Shown here piece after piece: positions 16,101 through 30,000 of a stretch of 64,000 bases of DNA (position 1 is its first letter; each line of letters starts with the position of its first letter). Where the stretch lies: assembly GCA_907165065.1 (NCBI GenBank), contig OU015530.1:53728465-53792464 (forward strand), in the 5' to 3' direction. A program made the position numbers and the translations under genes. The notes under the pieces were generated by a model. That model saw nothing but the letters and a program-made list of their open reading frames with translations. It was not told the DNA's origin and did not search any database. This stretch comes from Caprimulgus europaeus. Taxonomy: Eukaryota > Chordata > Aves > Caprimulgiformes > Caprimulgidae.

Positions 16101-18300
16101 CTCTGTGCAAAGCATAGCAGACAAGAAAATACTTGCTAGTCTTGAGCTAAAAAACAGTGTACATAGGAATATATATTCCCCATTTTTAGGCATTTAAAAC
16201 CAAACCTTACCCAGTGGTATTAAGTACTTAACTAAAACAGCAAGAAGCTGAAAAAGAATGAATTGATGCACAAAGGGAAAGTGGGTTTCCCTTAATAGCA
16301 CAAACACTGATGGTTTCTATGTATTTATCAAAAACAAGCACTGGGACTCTAAACATGGGGGTGGCATTTCCCTCCTTTTATTCATGAGAGCTGGAAGTTC
16401 TTCCCTGGCTGTTTCAGACCATGATTCTCTCATGGGCATAGTGCCTCCATTCTCCAGTCATGTCTTTTTGATGACACATAGCAATTTATTGACTTTCTAG
16501 GGAAATAAATGGATGGTTTTGCTAATATGCCTTGCTAGAACCCAACCCTTAAATCCATACAAGCTACTATTATGTAGGTACTACATGGATATTGCATTAG
16601 TATTTAACTTTCCACAACCTGGGCAATTCCAAAGCAACAGTCCCTAAACTATGCCTCACAAACTATCTATAATCTAATCAACTCTTTTGATATTGCTTAT
16701 GACCTTAGCAGCCGGACACCACCACAGTTCAGGTCATCAGGGAGAACAATGTATAATACTTAATAATGTGCAAAATATTCTTGCTGTGCAGAGCATTTCT
16801 TCCTCAATATTGTTGCCTATCAGCTAGCAAAGGACGAAGTCTATCAGCATAGGTAGGTTGCCAAATCCTGGGATCCCCAGGAAACATCCCAGTAGTCTTG
16901 GAGTCCAGCCTGAGCCTGGATAAATGCAATGTACTGCAATCAACAAAACACTTAATTAATGAAATGCTGACATTGTACCTTCCTTGGAACAAAGAGGAAC
17001 GCATGGCCCTCTGCCCAAGGAGCTTACAAGTCTAAATTAGACTGGCAATACAGATCAGACACACCAGACATACAGAGGGAAGTCTGACAGTTCTGCCTTC
17101 CCGTTATTTTATTTAAATACAGATATAGACAGTGGAAGCAGAAAGCAAAGTGTCTCTCTCCTGGACCCCATAGTTTTCTCACCCTCCTGTCCACAAGCAA
17201 GTTTTTTATCTTCCCTTCATCTTCCTGCTGTCTCCCTGTGCACACTTGCCTCTTTTCACATTAAGTTCTTCCTATTTTTTTTTTTTTTTCAGTTTTCCAT
17301 ATTTAGTTCTACAAACCCAAAACATCTCCTTCCAACAGTAGATCATCTCACCTCCTCTCACTTGACCTAGGTCAACCACCTCCCTGGTTCAAATACTCTC
17401 ACATATTTAGATCAAAAGATCATCCATCCCATCATTCTAATGTCTTCTCTTCCTTGTCCTACAACTCCTAACAGCCTAACATGGTTTATAATCTCCTCTG
17501 AGCACATAAGATCCCATCTCTCTCCATCTGAATTCTTCCATTTCCATCAAGATCATGAGAACCTGTCAAATAAAATCACACACGCAAGACAATGCACTTG
17601 GACTCTGAGGACTGGATGCACGACGAATTGTTAGCATCTACAGATAGTAGGGATATGAATAAAGTCCTTTGTGCAGAGTAAGTTAGTACACAACAGGAAT
17701 TATTCTGGACCTCTTCACTGTCTCTACTATAAGAAAATGAAACATGTGTAATGTATAAACATAAAATGTACAAATGTAGATCACAACTCAAAAGTGAGTA
17801 CCTTCCAACCTCCAAAGCATGTTATTTTGGGGACTAGCATTTGTTGATTTGTTTATCTTCCTCTGCTAAAAGCCAAGAATTCATCACCAGTTTAAACCCC
17901 TCCAGCTTTTCTGTTTCCATTCCTCTTTCATTTCCTTTAAAATACTCTCCACTCAGCCAAAGTATTACTTAGTTTTCACCTTTTCTTCCTTTTTTTTCTT
18001 TCTGAGAAATTTAAACCTATTGAAAAAAAGCTGTAAAAAGGCCCCTACAGATTTTAAGACCCGAATAAGTGACACATACAAACTTCTCTTCCCTGCAGTT
18101 CAGAAAATTGTATTACTATGCACAATATTGTCATTATCTTCTCTCCTATTACGACTGACACAAGGAAATTGAAATATCTACTTCTTACTGGTGAGAAGTG
18201 GACAGAACTGAAGGAAAATGTTGCAAAAAAATCCCAAAAAACCCAACAAACCAGTAACAAAACCAAAACAGAAGGGAGGATATATTTTTAAAGCACTTAC

Positions 18301-18364
18301 CCAGCATCAGTGCTGTTGCCGCACAGTAACACATCTTCTGTACCATTTTTTCTGAAATAGTTCA
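18301..18364 (-). CDS. SCN5A: SCN5A exon 8: residues 310-331, pore turret
   Basis: A 64-nt microexon-like coding exon with acceptor ctgttgcag|TG and donor GG|GTAAGTG. It encodes VNYFRKNGTEDVLLCGNSTD and Ala-Gly, part of the variable extracellular turret between S5 and the pore. It holds two sequons (N316, N326) and a conserved Cys. Introns of about 16.3 kb and 13.0 kb flank it. The exon is identified by its phase, its length (64 nt as in mammals) and the VLLCGN motif. Confidence 0.93.
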
Positions 18365-19813
18365 CTGCAACAGAAATAGACAAATAGCTTTTTAACAAGT
18401 ACATTCTGGGAATGATAACATTCACAAATATCACCCCACCAACCAGCATATTCAATTGGGACAGTAACTGAGAGATTTTGCTTTATTTTGCTAATTTTAA
18501 CTTCTATAAATTGTAAAAATAAGTATATTCTTTTTCAGAACTCTTTAAGTACTTGCTGTTTGTATTCCAAATCTGACCAGTTTAATAAGGTGGCAGCAGG
18601 GCTGTAGGCAATGTTTGTTGGAAACATCATCCAGCCATATCTCTGGCTGTTGTAACCAAGAACTTTGTTACTGAATTCAGTACAGAATAATCCAGTGAAA
18701 CCAAACCATAAGCTTGCCTGTAACTTTTAGACTCTACACCAATGAGATACATGTTAATTGAAGTTTGTGATAGGAATTCCTGACTCATAGGTTAAAAAAG
18801 CAGCCAGCCATAAGTCAAAATGTAATAATACTAACAAAGCAGCCCACTTCCCCAATCTGGTGGATTCTGCTCAGCATAGAAAACATACAGTATAAAGCAA
18901 AAGAAACAGAAAAAATGCATCCTGTTAAAGACCAAACAAACAAGGAAGTATTCATAAAGACAAATGTTTATCAACACAGTCATCTGCAACAGCAATACAG
19001 AGAGATAGACACTTCCCGAGGGAGACTCAGAGGAGCAAGCTAAATTTAAGTGCTGTGGTTCATTCCCTGGTTGACTATCAATGAGGCTTAAGGAAATTAG
19101 CATCCCCAGGCTAATGAGAACCTTTGTGTACACATTTCTTCTATCCCCCGCCAACAAAGTCTAACATTCAGAGAAACAGAACAGGAGGCCAACTTCTTCT
19201 CGAAGGGATAAGCAAAATCAGTTTTTCAGAGAGAGTGTGAAGAAAAGAAATGTTCTATGGAGTATCTCTAAAACCTGACTGGTGGCATGGGAGAACAGAT
19301 AAAAGCGTTGATCTAGAAACATAATCAATGCAAAACAGAGGACAGCAGTGTGCTTTGCTGCAGCAGAGAGGAGAGGATCCCCTACTGACATAGGACATGA
19401 TGGTGGCAGCCTTGCACAGCATGTGTTTGTAAGCAGAGGGCCCTCTGCAGATAATGCTCAGAAGAGGTTCTCCATTCTAGGCTAACTCCCTGTTGTGAAA
19501 TGTTTTAAAAATCAAGAGTGACAGCTTATCTCGGCAGGCAATGCAAAGAATGCTCAATGGCTCAAGCCACGGAACAGATGTGCTGTGGCTTTCTCAGTAA
19601 GCTGTGAGCAGTGGAAAAGCCCTGCCCTGCTGCATGCCAAGAGGGAATTACTGTCCATGAGTTTGTGGCTATGAGGGCACATGATGATGTTCACAAGTTA
19701 TCAGAGCATATATCCAGCTCAGACTGTATGCTTTTCCACTTTGTCTTACATGTGGGCTTTCTATGGAAACATCTTGACTGACAGCAACAACCAGGTATTC
19801 AATATGTTTAAAA

Positions 19814-20400
19814 ATCTGCTGCATCAAAAGCAGCATGGCCAGCAGGTTGAGGAAGGTGGTTCTGCGCCTCTACTCCACTCTGGTGAGACCCCATCTGCAG
19901 TGCTGCCTCCAGTTCTGGGGTTCTCAGCACAAGAAAGACATGGACCTGCTGGAGTGGGTCCAGAGGAGGCCACAAAAATGATCAGAAGGATGGAACACCT
20001 TTCCTTTGAAGAAAGGCTGAGAGTTGGGGTTGTTCAGCCTGGAGAAAAGAAGGCTCTGGGGACACCTTGTTGCAGCCCTTCAATACTTAAAGAGGGCCTA
20101 TAAGAAAGATGGGGACAAACATTTTAGCAGGGCCTGTAGCGATAGGACAAGGAATAATGGTTCCAAAGTATAAGAGGACAGATTTAGACTAGATGTAAGG
20201 AGAATTTTTTTACAGTGAAAGGGCTGAAACTGGCCCAGGCTACCCAGAGAGGGGGTAGCAGTTCCATCTCTTGAAACATTCAAGGTCAGGCTGGGTGGGG
20301 CTCTGAGCAACCAAGTCTAGTTGATGTCCCTGCTCACTGCAGGGGGGTTGGACTAGATGACCTTTAAAGGTTTATTCAAATCCAAACCATTCAATGAATC
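19814..20400 (+). mobile_element. CR1 LINE 3' fragment
   Basis: Plus-strand CR1 with ctgcatcaaaagcagcatgg, a ggtgagaccccatctgcagtgctgcctccagttctgggg block, the ggactagatgacctttaaagg motif and a decayed tail ccattcaatgaatc. It includes a 5'-truncated, frame-broken remnant of the ORF2 C-terminus. Its left boundary is approximate. Confidence 0.88.
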
Positions 20401-23400
20401 CACCATAATCAGCATAAATAGGGGAGGGACGTTACACCTCACGTCTTCTTTCCCTCTCCACTTCTGCTGGTGAAAGACTTCTGCTTCTCTCAGGACAGAT
20501 GACAACTTTTTTGGGATACATAGTGACAGAAACCCATCAGACTCAGGTATGGAGGAAATACGGTGCAACCATGAGATAGATAAAACAACTGCAGAAGTTC
20601 TGCAACTTGTTATGAAATGGTCACCACATGGGACATCCTGAACTTGATAAACATGAACTACTCCCTGGGAACTGCAACTTTTCATACCAGGAATGCTAAG
20701 ACCAGGAGGACCATAGATCTGTCACTGTGGGCTGATCACTTTGAGAGATGACTGAAACTGTGGAGCACAGTGCTGGTTGAAGACTGAACCAACACCTCCT
20801 GGTCAAACAAATGGGAAGATGAGAACAGAGTCAGAGCACAGAAGAAAGGAGGAAAAGGAGACTCTGTGTGTAAATCAGAAATTTTAAATCTCAAGAATAG
20901 ACAAAATTCTGATGTCCACTGTTGACGTAAATGTTTATATTTCTAAAACAAGCAATACAGTAGGTGTCAAAGAGTGCTATGAAATGAATGGTGAGGAACC
21001 AATGTGTAGCTGCTGCTGGGAGGTGGACTCTATAACTGCACAACAGCTACTAAGCCAAACCTCAGCCTGAGGAAGAGCTGAATTGCTGATTCCCTACTGA
21101 TAAATGAATGAAGGATTAGAGTATTATATCCAAGGAGACAAATCACTGCATTATCAAAATTCACACAACAATCAATTTGTCGCTCAAAGCAAGGCAGTTT
21201 GGATTTTGCTCAAGCATGACGGGCAATCAGAGGTCTTTAAGAAGCATGCAGCCATCACTTTTGCTTTTAAAGAACAAACCACCTTGGTATCATATTAACC
21301 CATTGCCTCAGCTTTCCATCAGTTAACCCTAACACTGACAAAGAAAATAAAACTCTTTTACAGTGGGATTTTGTCTCTGAAACATAGACTGCTCAAACTG
21401 ATCAACACCACCTGAAAACACAATGACTTGTTTTGTTATCTTGGAAGATCACAATTAGTTTTTGTTTTGTCAGCTTTTTTTCAGTGAAAAAAAAAATCTG
21501 CACGTCAGTGGGAAACAAAATAACAAAATAAAAGTGAAAAACAAAACTGGCACCATAGCAGATTTTTTTTTTTCTTCAATGTTTAAAGTAAAATTAAGCC
21601 AAAACTATGACATTTGTACATGTGCATGTGTGTACATAATCTTTATGTAAAATGCCATTCTTTCCAAAGGAAATTATCTTTTTTTTTTTTTACTGCCATT
21701 TTTAATAAAATGTTGATGTCACAGTTATGGTATATACAAAGCCTTTTAGGAAGTTTTCTACAGAAATTTCCAGAGTAAGATAACTACTTGATCATATTAG
21801 AAGAATTTTTTAAAAATAGTCAGAATAACACTGACTTCACATCAGTTTCTGGTTGGTCACACATTATTTACTTCATTATTGCCAAATAAAATCAACTATT
21901 TTTTTAAAAAATAAGAAACATTTCTAGTCAGTACTCAACAGTCAAAAACTCAAGAGAGATATATTTTATAATAACCAGATGCTATCTTCTCCAAAACATA
22001 TGCACATTTGTGCCCGAGTCTTACAAATACATAGTAGGACCCTGCATCTCCAGTGCTCCTGACATGGTATTACTTGTGTTATGTTGATTTTGTTGCCATT
22101 AAATAGGTGTATGATGACTCCTTATGTTGGTGTTGTCTTCTCAGTGCCTGTGTTTTAGAGGAACCGAGTTCAGTAAAACAATCCTTGTAAAGTGAGTGCT
22201 CACAGGCAGCTTATTATCTTCTTAGAGAGTTTTGTCTGCCTGCAGAGGACAGCAAGATGATGGCAAATGCTTCAGCCAAAGTGGCTCAAGCACCACTAAC
22301 AGTAAATATTTGGCCCAAAAAAACCATGCCTTGCTATGTTTGGGGTAGTTCACACTACCATAACCTCACTGAAATTAATACTTGTGCCAGTTAGGTGGAA
22401 AATAGTAGAGGGTTTCCTCCATCTACTATGAATCACATCTTCCTTGGCACTGACATTAACACACCTGTAGCATCAAAGAGCAAACAGTTCTCTAATGAAT
22501 TCCCTTAATTGTTTTGAGGAAAAGGTTAATAACAAGTATCACTCAGCACAGTTGTTATACATTACATTATTATTTGGTAGGGACTATTGATGGTTGTCTT
22601 TAGATGTGACATGGGGCCCAGACAGCAAAACACCATGACTGTGGAGTGGGGTAATGATGTCTGCTTTTCCCCATCACCAGCAAAGGGAGCTTACACTAAA
22701 CAAGGCCCAGGAAATAATGTTCACTAATCCAGCTCTCAGTTACATTTACAGCAACCCAGAGTAATTCAATCTCTGCAGCATCCACAGAGTTTCCAGCTTT
22801 CCAGGGACATCAAAAAGCTGGGTGGCAGCCGTAACCACACTCGTCCCTTAAATCTTAAGTTTGCAACTGCTTTAGGCATATTAAAATATATCACCCCATT
22901 TTCCCTCCTGTAACACCACAAGTTTCTGTGTCTCCTGCAAGTCCATGTTCTGCCTACTACACTGCTCAAAGCACGATGTTGTCCCTAGTTTTAAAGTTAC
23001 AGCCGCATGCAAGTAGTGAGAAAATACATTAATTCCTCTAGATTATTCTTGCAATGTCTTCCTTCCAAAGTAAACTCCTCAAGCTTCTCATAATTTCTGC
23101 TGTTTTATTCTACACTTTTTCATATCTATCAATATCTTTTAGGTTTTTGCATTGCTCTCTTCCACTACAGGCAATTCTAGCAGAGAAAACATTCACAATG
23201 GCTCTACCCGTCAAGTTAAAAAAAAAAAAAAAAGGCAAACTTCCTTAAAAAAAAAAATTCTAATTAAAATTATGCTTCAGCTTATACTCTCCACATCTAC
23301 ATCACACCACTGAGCAGAAAGCCAGCGGGATAGATAGAGCTACAGGGTAGAAGTCCTGCTTATTTCTGTGCAAAGGAAAGGAAAATTTTCCAGTTCAGAA

Positions 23401-25809
23401 AAACAAAAAAGGTTAGAGTCAGCTTAGAAAACACGATTTCTGAGTCCAGCTTCTGTTCCTCCTTCAAAGACCCAACTGAAATGATATTTTAACTCGTCTT
23501 ACAGCAATTCAATTCCAATTTGACAAAAAAAACCCCTCACTATATATTATCACACTTACATAAAGAGCAGCATTCAAATATCATTAGTCACTGCCCAGAG
23601 TTGAGTCCTCTGGCTGACTTTCTAACAAAAACTTCAGAGAGGTGTCTGTTATCTCAGACTATTTATTGCAGCCACACAAGTGCTCGCTGGTTAGAGACTT
23701 TCCCCCTGTGCTACGGCCAGCACAGAACACTAATGGCCACCAAACATCCCGATTCCAAATTTAAAATGCAATTCAGAAAGCCCCGTCACTTTACAGTTGT
23801 GATATGTGACACAGAAACGAAATAGATAACACCCCCTCCTCGCCCTTTCGCCCCCCAGCACAAACACACTGTACCTCCTGGTAATACATAATAATTAAAA
23901 TGAATCCTTGCTGCACTTGCTGTGTGCACACTGTGTCACACACGGTGAAGTCTCTAATAAATGAAATTGAGTCTGAAGATGAAAAACATGCCTCACAAAA
24001 GAGATGGAACAGGCTGTATTAAGGGTATTATTAGGGAAGAATGCTTGGGAATAAATGGCACTGCCAGTTAGTTCTTCCCTGCTAAAAGGGGTTGCAAATA
24101 ATTATAATAATCAGTTACCCTCCTGTTGCTCACCCCATGAGAGGGGATCTGGCTGTCCTCTCTCTCCCCTGGGTTTCACAGGCTCTCCTCTCCCTTCTTG
24201 CTTCCCATCCTTCCCTCCCTCTTCCCCTGGGCCACCTCTCTCTCATCACCTTACCCTGTAACTGTCTGTAAGGATAAAACTTCAGTTAAAAAAGGAACAG
24301 AAGAAGTTAATTGTGAGGATAGTTGGATGGGTATTGGGATAGAGTCCAAGCAGTCAACTTTTTTTTGAGGATCTTATATACAGCGTTGGCTAATATGTGA
24401 CCTTAGGGTAACTACAGCCCTGAATTCTGGGCATGAGTTATCCTGTAGGAGACACAGAGGGGCTAAGAAGAGGTTGTAGAAAACCATACAACAAGATGCT
24501 GGGAGGAAAGTGGTCTCCTTAAGCTTAAGTGTCTCTGTTAGGCCCCTATGAGTGTTCCTCCCCATGCTTGACACAAGCCAAATAAACTATTTCCTAGCCA
24601 GGACTCAGCAGTCTCCATAGCACAGCAAAGAACATGTCCAATTTTGATAGTACAGCTTTTTCCCTCTTTGAGAAAAAGCCACCAAAAATACCAATCAAGC
24701 TCTCTGCTAGGCAGCTCCTTTGTACTAGGAAGAAGCTCTGAAAGCCTCAGAGATCCACAGTACCTGCTTTGTGCTGCCTGTATGGTCCAAGGGAAGGAAA
24801 AGCATGTGAGGAGGGAAGGAAAAGCATTTGGAGCTTTGGACCAGAGGGGAATAGAGAATTTAGATGCTGTCAGATTGGCTTGGGGACCATGCCAAGTCCA
24901 TGAACACCCCAAGGAAGACAAGACAGGAGACAATGACTAGCAATAAATACACATGCTGGCTTTTAAATATCTTCATATAACCTCCTTCCATGTCTCTGTG
25001 TCTGACCAGTCTCGCAGACCCAGGCTCTTAGGGCTGTAGGCTGCATAGCACGTAACTAAAAGCATATTTAGTACCACTTGTTTAGGCATATGCTTCAAAT
25101 GAATAGGCAGCAAAATGCCAAAGTGTGCTCTCTGAAAGTTTTTTAGAGGTTTTTGTGTTTTGGTGAGGGTTTTTTTATATGTTTCACACAAAGGAATTAA
25201 AATCAAAAGCTGCTACAAGAGTCGAATGCATTTGTGATTAGAGACAGATGCCAGAAAAATACAAGAAAATACTCCTGCTTGTATTGTGATAAAGAAAACA
25301 AATGAATTGGATCAAAAACTGACGAACAGACAGAAGACAAAGGTCAAGATGAAAAGTCAATGTGCAGTATCTCTGAAGGCTTACAGAGAGCTCTATCTGC
25401 ACCACTTTATTACATTTATAAGTACAAGGGAAAGAGAGGGTGAGCAGAGAGGTAACAGAATCTATATACACAGTATTTTCCAGGTAAATCAAATCCAAGG
25501 CCAGGACTGAATGAGGAACACTAGACAGGTCTATCCCACTAAAAAAAAAAATTAAAAAAAATAAAATGAGTGGAGAAATGCAAAGTGAGATATTATGTTG
25601 TCAGAATTTGAAGCAAAGCAGTGAAGGAGAAAATCTCAACCATCCATTACATTGTCAAGTTTTAAATTCTCTGTATCACTTCAGGTAAGAGACAGGGATT
25701 TTTTTAGGGACTCTTAGCCAACACTTTTATGCAATATGAAGCTGTGATCAAAGAAAAGTGTAATATCAATACGCAGAGGAATAGGATGGAGTGCCTGTAT
25801 AGGAGATAA

Positions 25810-26240
25810 CCTATAAATCAGTGGCTTGTATCCTCCAGAAGACAGACCACAGCATTGCTTTCAATAAGGTAACTCCTGGACTGGATGGTATTGAGAAGCA
25901 GGTAATGAGAATGACTGGAAAAAGTGTAATAAGAAGAGCAACTGAAAAAATTGATATCCTTTATCTTAGAAAAGAAGTGACCATCAGAGTCAAAAATAGC
26001 ATGTATTCTAGAAAATGAGAACAGGGAGCTCCTGGTCACAGAACATGACAACAATGGGGTTTTTACCCTAAGAAAATGGAGGGAGGAAAAAAAAGAAAAT
26101 AAAAACAACAAAAAATTTCAAAACTAAAGATAAAGGAAATCTTTTTCACTACACTTGCCATTTCAGCTGCTGAAGTTACTGCCACAGGCTGCCCCTGTGG
26201 CCAAAACATTCAGAGAGAGATTTGTTGCTTATGTAGATAA
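25810..26240 (+). mobile_element. Degraded, older CR1-like LINE fragment
   Basis: Scattered plus-strand similarity to an older CR1 3' region: ccagaagacagaccacagc, tatcctttatcttagaaaagaagtgacc, aaaggaaatctttttcactac, and ttactgccacaggctgcccctgtggccaaaac. It is too diverged to have an intact frame. The assignment rests on the order of these blocks by eye. Confidence 0.5.
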
Positions 26241-26841
26241 GGATATCCAGAGCTATAATAGTTAATGCTAATAAAAATTTAGAAAAATATCTATACTTCA
26301 GGCTGTACTATTTTTTTCTGGAACACATGGGGCTGCTCTGTGCCATAGACAGATGATGCTGTAGGTATATGAAGGCCAGATTTAACCTGGCAATTCCCAT
26401 ATTTCATCTCCACCTCATTGTGTGAATTCAGCAGTGATGAAAAGAATCAGGAAAAAAAAAAATAATTATTTACTTATTCCCTAAACCAATGCAATAAGGG
26501 AAAGCAGCAATGCAAGCTATTCTGTTCTGGTGGGCTCATGGTGCACCTGGACTAACTCTTCAGATTAAAAGTGAATGCTACAGGTTGCCTTTGCAAGGCA
26601 GATTATTGCTGAATCCGGGGCAAGCAGAAGTCTATGGACAAGCTCCAAAGGGCACAGACATGGTCCTTTGAAATATCACTTTGAACAGCACTGTGCAACT
26701 CAAGTGGTACATTACTTTGGTAGTTTATGAACAATTTGATAGTACAGGAGAACTCTGAAAATGTTCAGAGTAAATCTTCCATGGCAGATCTTTCCTCTAC
26801 TACATCTTTCCTTTCTGTGAGCAGTAATGCAGTGATGAGAG

Positions 26842-26873
26842 AAAAAAAAAAAATATATATATATATATATATG
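26842..26873. repeat. A-run and (AT)n microsatellite
   Basis: About 12 A then about 10 AT units. Confidence 0.97.
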
Positions 26874-27583
26874 GGAGACAAATCCTCCTGTTTTACAAAC
26901 TGTTCCAAGAGAAGAACTTACTCTTTCACCATCAAGATGAAAAAGAAGTTCCTACTGAATTGATGGGAAAAGTATTGGGTACAGCAGTACCAATTGCTAT
27001 GTTTTCCACTTCTTCCACTGGGCCTTCTTTCTCTATTTAGCTTAAAAGATTAAAGTGCACAGGTACAATACCCATATTAATAACACATCAGAGCATTAAT
27101 GTTTGAGCACTTATGAAGCTATTTATCAAAAGATCCACAGCACCCAAACAAAGCCACAATATTTACAGTTAACGGTGGAGTAACGTGAATAGATTCCATG
27201 CTGACAAGCACAGTCTGAAAGCCCAGAGAGGTTCTTTGTCTTAATCATTGGTTCACATACAACCATGCATAATAAAACACCTATTCCAGTCTCAACCTGA
27301 TTTATTGCTTCCCTCTTTCCTCCCACCTCCATGATTACTCATCAAACACTCACTGTCTTCTATTACCACCTCAGACAACACCTCAAACACTTCAGCTCTC
27401 CCCAAACATGCTACATTTATTATCTAACTGGAACATCATTATTTTCTATACAGTTCTCATACAGTTTCAGTCTGTCTGCTCATACAGTTCCATTTCAGTG
27501 TTTCTGAAAGCAAAAATGAAGCAATTCGTCAGGCAGAGCTAATAACCAGGCACGGAGCTTAGAGAAGACATACACACATCTAT

Positions 27584-27602
27584 ACACACACACACACACA
27601 CA
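27584..27602. repeat. (CA)n microsatellite
   Basis: About nine CA units, flanked by looser TA/CA-rich sequence. Confidence 0.95.
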
Positions 27603-29508
27603 TATATTTCTATATATTCACAGATATATGTCTTAACATCCATGCTCATTTATTTCAACAGTGCATTACACCTAGGACATCAAAGAGGAAGATGTGAAAA
27701 GACCCTGGAATTATTTCACATTGGGCTGGAAACGTTCCTGATTTATCAGCACCGAGCAGTCGGACTGGCTCTGGTTGCATTCACACTATGTGCAAGACCA
27801 GCTCCTTCCCATAAGCCTGTGATCCCTTCTCAAGTACCAGACCATGATTTGGATGGAGATCACATCAGTGTTCAGCAAGTTGCTCTGGAACCAAAGGTCA
27901 TCTATGAAGAATGCTCACAGTCCTCAACCTTAGGCATCTAGCATGGCTGGTTTAGTTGGACCATCTCCTTAGGCCGCCTAGTGTGATTGAAGGATAGAAA
28001 ATGAAGCAGGCTCCTCACCACCTCAGAAAGTTCTTTCTCCAAATCACTCCTGCCACTTTCTTGGATGTAATTAGAAGCTGCAAAGACTAGGCATCTAAAA
28101 TGAGGACCTAAACTTAATGTATTTATACATCTTTCTAAATATAGAACCTGAAGTAACCGTAAGTCTTCCAGGTCTAACTGGAAATGACAAAACATATTAC
28201 ATTTATATTTACCTGGATTTTTTCTTTTTAATTAAAGCTTTTCTTATTATTATTTTTTTTTCCCCAGACCTTTGGTAACTACACATTTTTACTTCAGAAG
28301 AAGATAAAAATCACTGCCATTAAATGAATGCCAGAAACTAGTCTGGAAGAAAAAAATAACATCCCTGAAAATTCTTCTTTTAAGCTATAAAAAATAGCAG
28401 TTGATTCCTTCCAGTAAAAGGTTAATAAAACTTAAACATTCATCCTCCTTTTTTTTTTTTTTTTTTAATAAATTTCCATATCTTGGACAGGATTATCTAA
28501 AAGAAATTATAGGGTTATATTTTACCTTACAAGATAATAATTTGGAGAGAAAACGTGTATAGAACATACTGAAAACAAGACCCTTTCAGTCTGAAGTAGG
28601 GTATTTAGTTTAAAGAAAAAGAAAATACTGGGGTTTGCAACTATAATTTTAAAAGTTATTTGATAATAATTTTACTATATTTTTAAGGGTTTTTTCTGAA
28701 GTGTTTTTTCTTATGCGTTCAGTACTTACATTGAGCTTTGCTTTACAAACGAACACACCATTTAAACTCAGATTTCTACTTACTACTTACTGACTAGTCA
28801 ATAATCCATTTTAGTAATGGAACACATAAATGACATTAAAGATTCTACAATCATCAGCCATGCGAATCAGCTACTCTCAGTCCACTGGCATGTCTTTTCT
28901 CTCTGTAAGGCAGTGACAAATCTGAGATCAGATACCTTCCAATCTACTCTGAACTCACACATTGATAAAGCTTCATTTCATCAAATACATCTTTAATTTA
29001 TACAACACAACCTAAGACAGACTTTCAAGCATGTTATTTGCAGCTGCTTTCCTGGAAATCTTTACAAGTATTAGAATTAAGCTTGCACTTTTTCAATCAG
29101 CTGGTATGTCTAAACTATTAGCTTTCCTAAAGATAATTGACAGCTCAATATCTTTGATATTGATATATTGATCACAAAGTGTTCATAATGCTGTGGATGT
29201 AAACTATCAATATATACTATCAATATTTTCTATCTTTTTTTCTTTATTTCATTTTTATATAAGAGCACTACTGCTTCTAAAACTTCAGATTCCCAGGCCT
29301 GTTATTATTAACATCTAAAAATAATCTTCCTTGGTTTTATTGATTGCAGTCCCTTATCAAATCTAGAATTGCAGGTAGGAAAATAATTACTTACCAGGAG
29401 TCAGTGGTTTTCCCAGATGAACAAACTGTGCCTCCATTTTAACTTTACCATCAAGAATTATCATCAAGAATTTTTTAGCCTTATTCTATCTAATGCTCAA
29501 CTGTCCCC

Positions 29509-30000
29509 CAACCTGTTGGAGCAGGTCCAGAGGAGGGACACAAATATGATCAGAGGGATGGAGCACCTCTCCTATGAGGACAGGCAGAGAGAGCTGGGGT
29601 TGTTCAGCCTGGAGAAGAGAAGGCTCCAGGGAGACCTTACTGTGGCTCTTCAATACTTAAAGGGCATCTATAAGAAAGATGGGGACAAACTTTTTAGCAG
29701 GACCTGTAGTGACAGGACAAGGGGAAATGGTTTTAAACTAAATGAGGGGAGATTTAGATAGACTTAAGGAATATATATATATATATATATATCTATATAT
29801 ATATATTTTTTTTTTTTTATAATGAGGATGGTGAAACACTGGCACAGGTTGCCCAAAGAGTTGGTAGATGCCCCATTCCTTGAAACATTCAAGGCCAGGT
29901 TGGACAGTGATCTGAGCAACCTGATCTAGTTGAAGATCACTGCAGGGGTTTGGACTAGATGACCTTTAACCCTTCCAAATGAAACCATTCTATGATCCCA
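29509..30000 (+). mobile_element. CR1 LINE 3' fragment, carrying an internal microsatellite
   Basis: Plus-strand CR1: ggtccagaggagggacacaaatatgatcagagggatggagcacc through gaaaccattctatgatcc. The encoded remnant has [21 protein letters not shown] (TA)n run plus a poly-T tract sits where related copies have a short A/T-rich stretch, so the microsatellite seems to have grown inside the element. Confidence 0.9.
29770..29818. repeat. (TA)n microsatellite followed by poly-T
   Basis: About 36 nt of alternating TA with one C interruption, then 13 T. It lies inside the 29.5-30.0 kb CR1. Confidence 0.97.

Noticed and set aside
29153-29229. AT-rich inverted repeat (gatattgatatattgat / atcaatatatactatcaatat)
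   Set aside because: Such short AT-only pairings are common by chance in AT-rich introns; no terminal duplication or loop structure suggests an element.
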